A DNA stretch of 28,817 nucleotides from JBBIRM01 sp037441765 (GTDB lineage: Bacteria; Desulfobacterota; BSN033; UBA1163): the NCBI GenBank assembly GCA_037441765.1, contig JBBIRM010000021.1, positions 1 through 28,817 on the forward strand, in the 5' to 3' direction. Below are positions 25,716 to 28,817 of the stretch, piece after piece. Within the stretch, counting starts at the first letter, position 1. The number at the start of each line of letters is the position of its first letter. The notes beneath the pieces were generated by a model. That model saw nothing but the letters and a program-made list of their open reading frames with translations. It was not told the DNA's origin and made no database searches. The position numbers and the translations under genes are program-made.

Positions 25716-25804
25716 CAAAAACTACCCTGAAAGAAAACGTTATTTCTAAAACAGTTTTAATATACTAATTCTCTTAAGATATAAATGTCAAATGACGAAT
25801 TAAA

Positions 25805-25877
25805 GCCCTCTGAAAAGTCCTTGAAAGATTGGGGAGGTAGGGTAAAAAATCCTTTTTTAAATACTTTTCCAGAGGGC
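25805..25877 (-). promoter_or_regulatory. Long stem-loop between the wbpI-like gene and wecB
   Basis: GCCCTCTGGAAAAG, in the last codons of the wbpI-like gene (25877-25864), pairs with CTTTTCAGAGGGC (25817-25805) with one bulged base. A smaller A5-T5 hairpin (AAAAAAGGATTTTTT) lies in the loop. Only TTT follows the stem, so it is a weak terminator at best and may act as an attenuator or RNA-stability element. Confidence 0.45.
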
Positions 25878-26993
25878 CGTTAATAATATTTCAACAATCT
25901 TCTCACCTGCCCTGCCATCACCGAAAAAATATTTTCTATTTTTCCTCATTTTATTCTTATTTAAAAAATCAACCCCTTCAATAATCTTTTTAGTATCTGC
26001 TCCAACAAGGAGATTCCATCCACTTCTGACAGTCTCTCCCCATTCTGTTTCATCTCTTAAAGTAAGACAGGGAATACCCAACCAGAATGCCTCTTTCTGG
26101 ACACCCCCTGAATCAGTCAGGATGAGTCTTGCATTCTTTTCTAATTTTAGCATATCGAGATAAGAGACTGGGTCAATCAAATAGAGGTGGTTGGTCAGAG
26201 AGGTGAGGCTAAAGGCCTTAACCATCTTTTTTGTCCGTGGATGAATTGGAAAAATAACAGGGTTTTTTCTCCCTATTTCATTGAGGCCCCTGAGAATAGA
26301 CCTCAGCCTTTTTGGGTCATCGGTATTTTCAGCACGGTGAAGAGTGGCTAAGTAGTAATTCGTGATTAGTGAGGAGTGATGATTGATAAGGCCTAAATCT
26401 TTCAAAATCGATGACCTTTTTTCAGCAATTTTAGAATAATGGAGCACAGAATCATACATGACATCGCCAACATTTTTCACGATCTTTCCTTTACCATTTT
26501 TGATTCCCTCTTTCTCTAAATTCTTTACCGCTTGAGTGGTGGGGCAAAAGAGGAAAGTAGATAGATGATCAGTCAGAACTCTATTGATTTCCTCAGACAT
26601 CCTGCGGTTATAACTTCTCAAGCCTGCCTCCACATGTGCGACCGGGATATTTAGTTTGGAAGAGGCCAATGCCCCACCCAATGTAGAGTTCGTATCCCCA
26701 TAAACAAGGACTACATTTGGTTTCTCCTTTTCCAATAGGGGTTCAACTCGCTCAAGGATCAATCCAGTCTGTCGAGCATGAGAACCAGAGCCAACCCCTA
26801 AGTTATACTTTGGTTTCGGAACCTTGAGCTCTTCAAAAAAAACCAGATCCATCTGGTAATCGTAGTGCTGGCCGGTATGTATTAAAACTTCCTGAAGGAT
26901 CTTCTTCCTTTTATTAAATTTCTGGATCGCCCTGCTTACTGAACTCGCCTTAATGAATTGTGGTCTTGCGCCTATAATCGTTATGATCTTCAT
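25857..26993 (-). CDS. wbpI: WbpI-like UDP-GlcNAc(3NAc)A 2-epimerase
   Basis: The 378-residue product is a paralogue of WecB (same fold) but has the WbpI-type signatures: ITIIGARPQFIKASSVSRAI, LIHTGQHYDYQMDLVFFEELKVPKPKYNLGVGSGSH, VYGDTNSTLGGALASSKLNIPVAHVEAGLRSYNRRMSEEINRVLTDHLS and LTDSGGVQKEAFWLGIPCLTLRDETEWGE. WbpI converts UDP-GlcNAc3NAcA to UDP-ManNAc3NAcA. The two genes upstream encode WbpD- and WbpB-like enzymes of the same pathway, which supports this assignment over plain UDP-GlcNAc epimerase. ATG at 26993 is chosen; a TTG two codons upstream is less likely. Confidence 0.85.
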   Translation of the reverse strand: MKIITIIGARPQFIKASSVSRAIQKFNKRKKILQEVLIHTGQHYDYQMDLVFFEELKVPKPKYNLGVGSGSHARQTGLILERVEPLLEKEKPNVVLVYGDTNSTLGGALASSKLNIPVAHVEAGLRSYNRRMSEEINRVLTDHLSTFLFCPTTQAVKNLEKEGIKNGKGKIVKNVGDVMYDSVLHYSKIAEKRSSILKDLGLINHHSSLITNYYLATLHRAENTDDPKRLRSILRGLNEIGRKNPVIFPIHPRTKKMVKAFSLTSLTNHLYLIDPVSYLDMLKLEKNARLILTDSGGVQKEAFWLGIPCLTLRDETEWGETVRSGWNLLVGADTKKIIEGVDFLNKNKMRKNRKYFFGDGRAGEKIVEILLTALWKSI

Positions 26994-27010
26994 TTCCAAA
27001 AAAGGGTCAT

Positions 27011-27616
27011 TTACTTTTTGTCTTGCTCGATTGGACTAATTGTAGATTCTAATCTAATTCCAGAGCGGTCTTTTTTGTATCGTTTTCCACAGGCCTTGCA
27101 GACAGCCCTTCCAGAGTGAAAAGTTATCTCAACTGCGCATTGGCAGACCCATCCCTTCACCTTTCCGGGATTTCCATAGAATAGTGCATAATCCGGAACA
27201 TCCTTAGTCACCACAGTCCCTGCACCGATAAAGGCATACTGACCAATCGTATTCCCGCAAACCAAAGTTGCATTGGCGCCAATGGTGGCACCCTTTTTTA
27301 CCAGGGTTTTTCGGAATTCTTTCTTTCTTGAAATAAAACTCCTGGGGTTAAAGACATTGGTAAAAACCATTGATGGACCACAAAAGACGCCATCTTCCAA
27401 AACAACTCCTTCATAAATTGAGACATTATTTTGGACCTTTACATGATCTCCTATCACCACTCCTGATCCAATAAAGACATTTTGACCAATGATGCAATTC
27501 TTTCCAATCCTGGCATTGGGCATAATGTGCGTAAAGTGCCAGACCTGGGTTCCTTCACCAATTTCAACTGGCTGATCTATAACCGCTGTTGGATGGACAA
27601 AATAACTCTTTTCCAT
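27011..27616 (-). CDS. wbpD: WbpD-like UDP-amino-sugar N-acetyltransferase with C-terminal Cys cluster
   Basis: The 201-residue product is a left-handed beta-helix enzyme with hexapeptide repeats (IGEGTQVWHFTHIMPNARIGKNCIIGQNVFIGSGVVIGDHVKV ...), the conserved region SIYEGVVLEDGVFCGPSMVFTNVFNPRS and the trailing YALFYGNPGKVKGWV. WbpD acetylates the 3-amino group of UDP-GlcNAc(3NH2)A. The last 45 residues carry C158-x-C160 and C173-x2-C176, a zinc-ribbon-like pair. The gene sits 16 bp after the WbpB-like gene and 17 bp before the WbpI-like start, as expected for a pathway operon. An aminotransferase (WbpE) that would make its substrate is not present in the window. Confidence 0.86.
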   Translation of the reverse strand: MEKSYFVHPTAVIDQPVEIGEGTQVWHFTHIMPNARIGKNCIIGQNVFIGSGVVIGDHVKVQNNVSIYEGVVLEDGVFCGPSMVFTNVFNPRSFISRKKEFRKTLVKKGATIGANATLVCGNTIGQYAFIGAGTVVTKDVPDYALFYGNPGKVKGWVCQCAVEITFHSGRAVCKACGKRYKKDRSGIRLESTISPIEQDKK

Positions 27617-27632
27617 TTTTTTCTTTTCTGTA

Positions 27633-28634
27633 TTAAAGGGGAATGGGAATGCCGCCCTTTTTTAAAGACTGCTGTGCTGATGTGAGGATTCTGACAACCT
27701 TTAGCCCATCTTCTCCACCCGTTTTTGGTCTTTTTCTCGATTCAATACATTGAACAAAATCTTCGGCCTCAGCCCTGAGGGGTTCCACCATTTTGATGTT
27801 TGGAATGGTAATATCTCCGAATCTCAAACTGAGATATTCTCCATAGGTATCATAAGAGAGACTCTTTACTCCCCTGTCATAAATCTTCAATTTTTCAGAA
27901 GCCTCCATATCGTCAAAGACGACCATCTTCTTCGATCCTACAATAGTGATCTTTCTTAACTTATGTGGGTCCAGCCAGCTCATATGGATATTTGCCATCT
28001 TTCCATCTGAAAACCGAAGACTCAAAAATACGACGTCTTCGATCCCTTTTTGAATATAACTTTCCCCATGGGCTGAAACCACAGTGGGCTCCTCCTCAAG
28101 AAGGTAAAGAATGACAGAAAGATCATGGGGAGCAAATGACCAGAGGGCATTCTCGTCCTGACGGATCACTCCGAGATTGACACGCTGAGTATAAATATAA
28201 TGGATCGTTCCCAATTCTCCTGATTGAACCATCTCCTTTAATCGATCTACTACAGGATGATAGATTAAAAGATGACCCACCAATAGGATTCGATCTCTTT
28301 TCTCTGATAAATTTACTATCTCCTTTGCATCCTCAATATTTAGGGACAAAGGTTTCTCTACCAATACATCCTTATCCGCCAGAAGAACCTCTCTGGACAA
28401 AACATAATGTGAAGAAGCAGAGGAAGCAATAACCACCCCTTGAACTTCAGGGTCCCGAAGAATTGGAGTTAGGTTTTCCACCATGCTCACCTGTGGGTAT
28501 AATCTTTGGAGGGTCAATAATTTTGAGGGATCGTTGTCACAGATGTATTTCAGTTTTGCATGAGGAATTTCAGAAAATACCCTGATGTGATTCCTCCCCC
28601 AGGCCCCTGCCCCCACCACTGCAATACCTGTCAT
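27633..28634 (-). CDS. wbpB: WbpB-like Gfo/Idh/MocA-family NAD-dependent sugar dehydrogenase
   Basis: From the ATG at 28634 the product has 333 residues. It opens with the Rossmann motif TGIAVVGAGAWGRNHIRVF, and later has VIASSASSHYVLSREVLLADKDVLVEKPLSLN, in which EKP is the family catalytic-site Lys motif, followed by the C-terminal beta-sheet domain (VNLGVIRQDENALWSFAPHDLSVILYLL). WbpB oxidises C3 of UDP-GlcNAcA, producing the keto sugar for the WbpE aminotransferase. The open frame extends to 28721, but its first 29 codons read through a GC-rich repeat and are not protein-like; AAGGAGGG just before 28634 fixes the start. With other Gfo/Idh members being similar, the WbpB assignment relies on the neighbours. 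Confidence 0.85.
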   Translation of the reverse strand: MTGIAVVGAGAWGRNHIRVFSEIPHAKLKYICDNDPSKLLTLQRLYPQVSMVENLTPILRDPEVQGVVIASSASSHYVLSREVLLADKDVLVEKPLSLNIEDAKEIVNLSEKRDRILLVGHLLIYHPVVDRLKEMVQSGELGTIHYIYTQRVNLGVIRQDENALWSFAPHDLSVILYLLEEEPTVVSAHGESYIQKGIEDVVFLSLRFSDGKMANIHMSWLDPHKLRKITIVGSKKMVVFDDMEASEKLKIYDRGVKSLSYDTYGEYLSLRFGDITIPNIKMVEPLRAEAEDFVQCIESRKRPKTGGEDGLKVVRILTSAQQSLKKGGIPIPL

Positions 28635-28637
28635 AGA

Positions 28638-28645
28638 CCCTCCTT
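28638..28645 (-). promoter_or_regulatory. Ribosome-binding site for the wbpB-like gene
   Basis: AAGGAGGG on the minus strand, ending 3 bases before the ATG at 28634, decides the start. It lies at the edge of the purine-rich repeat. Confidence 0.75.
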
Positions 28646-28690
28646 CCCCCCTCACCCCTTCCCTCTCCCCCGTGAGGAGAGGGGGAGGGT
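28645..28690. repeat. GC-rich intergenic palindromic repeat
   Basis: The plus strand is a C-rich then G-rich block with a perfect 8-bp inverted repeat, CCCTCTCC (28661-28668) and GGAGAGGG (28676-28683), and a 7-base loop. Similar C-rich/G-rich palindromes (CCTCTCCC...GGGAGAGG) occur as dispersed intergenic repeats in many bacterial genomes. Only one copy is in this window. Confidence 0.55.
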
Positions 28691-28817
28691 AAGTTGTCTC
28701 AGCCCCATCCCTTCGGGACATCCCTTAAGGTGCCACCATAAAAGATAGGAATAAATGGATAGCCTCTTTCTCAAGGCCTTTATAAAAAAAAGGGTGAAAA
28801 GGCAAGCCAGAAACATA
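28691..28817. other. Right-edge region with no assignable gene
   Basis: Two minus-strand frames are open from the window edge to stops (one to a TAA near 28725, one into the GC-rich repeat). Neither gives a recognisable protein end, so the 3' end of an upstream gene may lie here but cannot be assigned. A short TCCC-TTC-GGGA hairpin lies at about 28709-28719. Confidence 0.3.

Noticed and set aside
28661..28683. GC-rich palindrome as a rho-independent terminator
   Set aside because: No T-run follows on either strand. It fits a dispersed intergenic repeat better.

Overview
The window looks like chromosomal DNA of a Gram-negative bacterium, most likely Desulfobacterota (former Deltaproteobacteria). 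The basis is a lipoprotein-type secretin, a PilP-like GspC, an NtrC-class regulator and a moderate-to-low GC content. Taxonomy is inferred from gene style only. I saw no tRNA, rRNA, CRISPR array or insertion sequence. All genes but one read leftward (minus strand), in two long units separated by one rightward gene.

Right half, 28634 down to 17323: a surface-polysaccharide locus. In transcription order it has three enzymes resembling the UDP-ManNAc3NAcA pathway (WbpB-like dehydrogenase, WbpD-like acetyltransferase, WbpI-like 2-epimerase), a WecB-type UDP-GlcNAc 2-epimerase, a family 2 glycosyltransferase, two family 4 glycosyltransferases, a polyprenyl-phosphate hexose-1-phosphate transferase that would start the repeat unit on the lipid carrier, and an O-antigen ligase/polymerase-like membrane protein with a C-terminal TPR domain. 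WbpA and WbpE equivalents and a flippase are not in the window.

Middle, 16284-17322: an AT-rich divergent intergenic region with a good sigma-70-type promoter on each strand, one rightward gene for a small exported protein of unknown function, and a hairpin terminator shared with the convergent ligase gene.

Left half, 16283 down to the left edge: a type II secretion operon in the order gspE-F-G-H-I-J-K-L-M-C-D. It continues without a gap into a TolC-family outer membrane protein, a PhnD-like periplasmic binding protein, a membrane histidine kinase and a sigma-54-dependent response regulator that runs off the left edge. The tolC-like, phnD-like and kinase genes are joined by 4-bp ATGA overlaps.

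Two core T2SS genes are broken. gspF has an in-frame TAA in an otherwise full-length gene. gspD has a deletion, estimated at about 40 bp, that shifts the frame in the N0 domain. Either this T2SS is freshly inactivated or the assembly has errors at two places.

A near-consensus sigma-54 (-24/-12) promoter lies in the only sizeable gap inside the operon, just upstream of gspL. The same operon ends with a sigma-54 activator gene. This suggests an autoregulated circuit in which a periplasmic binding protein, kinase and NtrC-type regulator control the inner-membrane platform and secretin half of the secretion system. This is the most interesting candidate system in the window.
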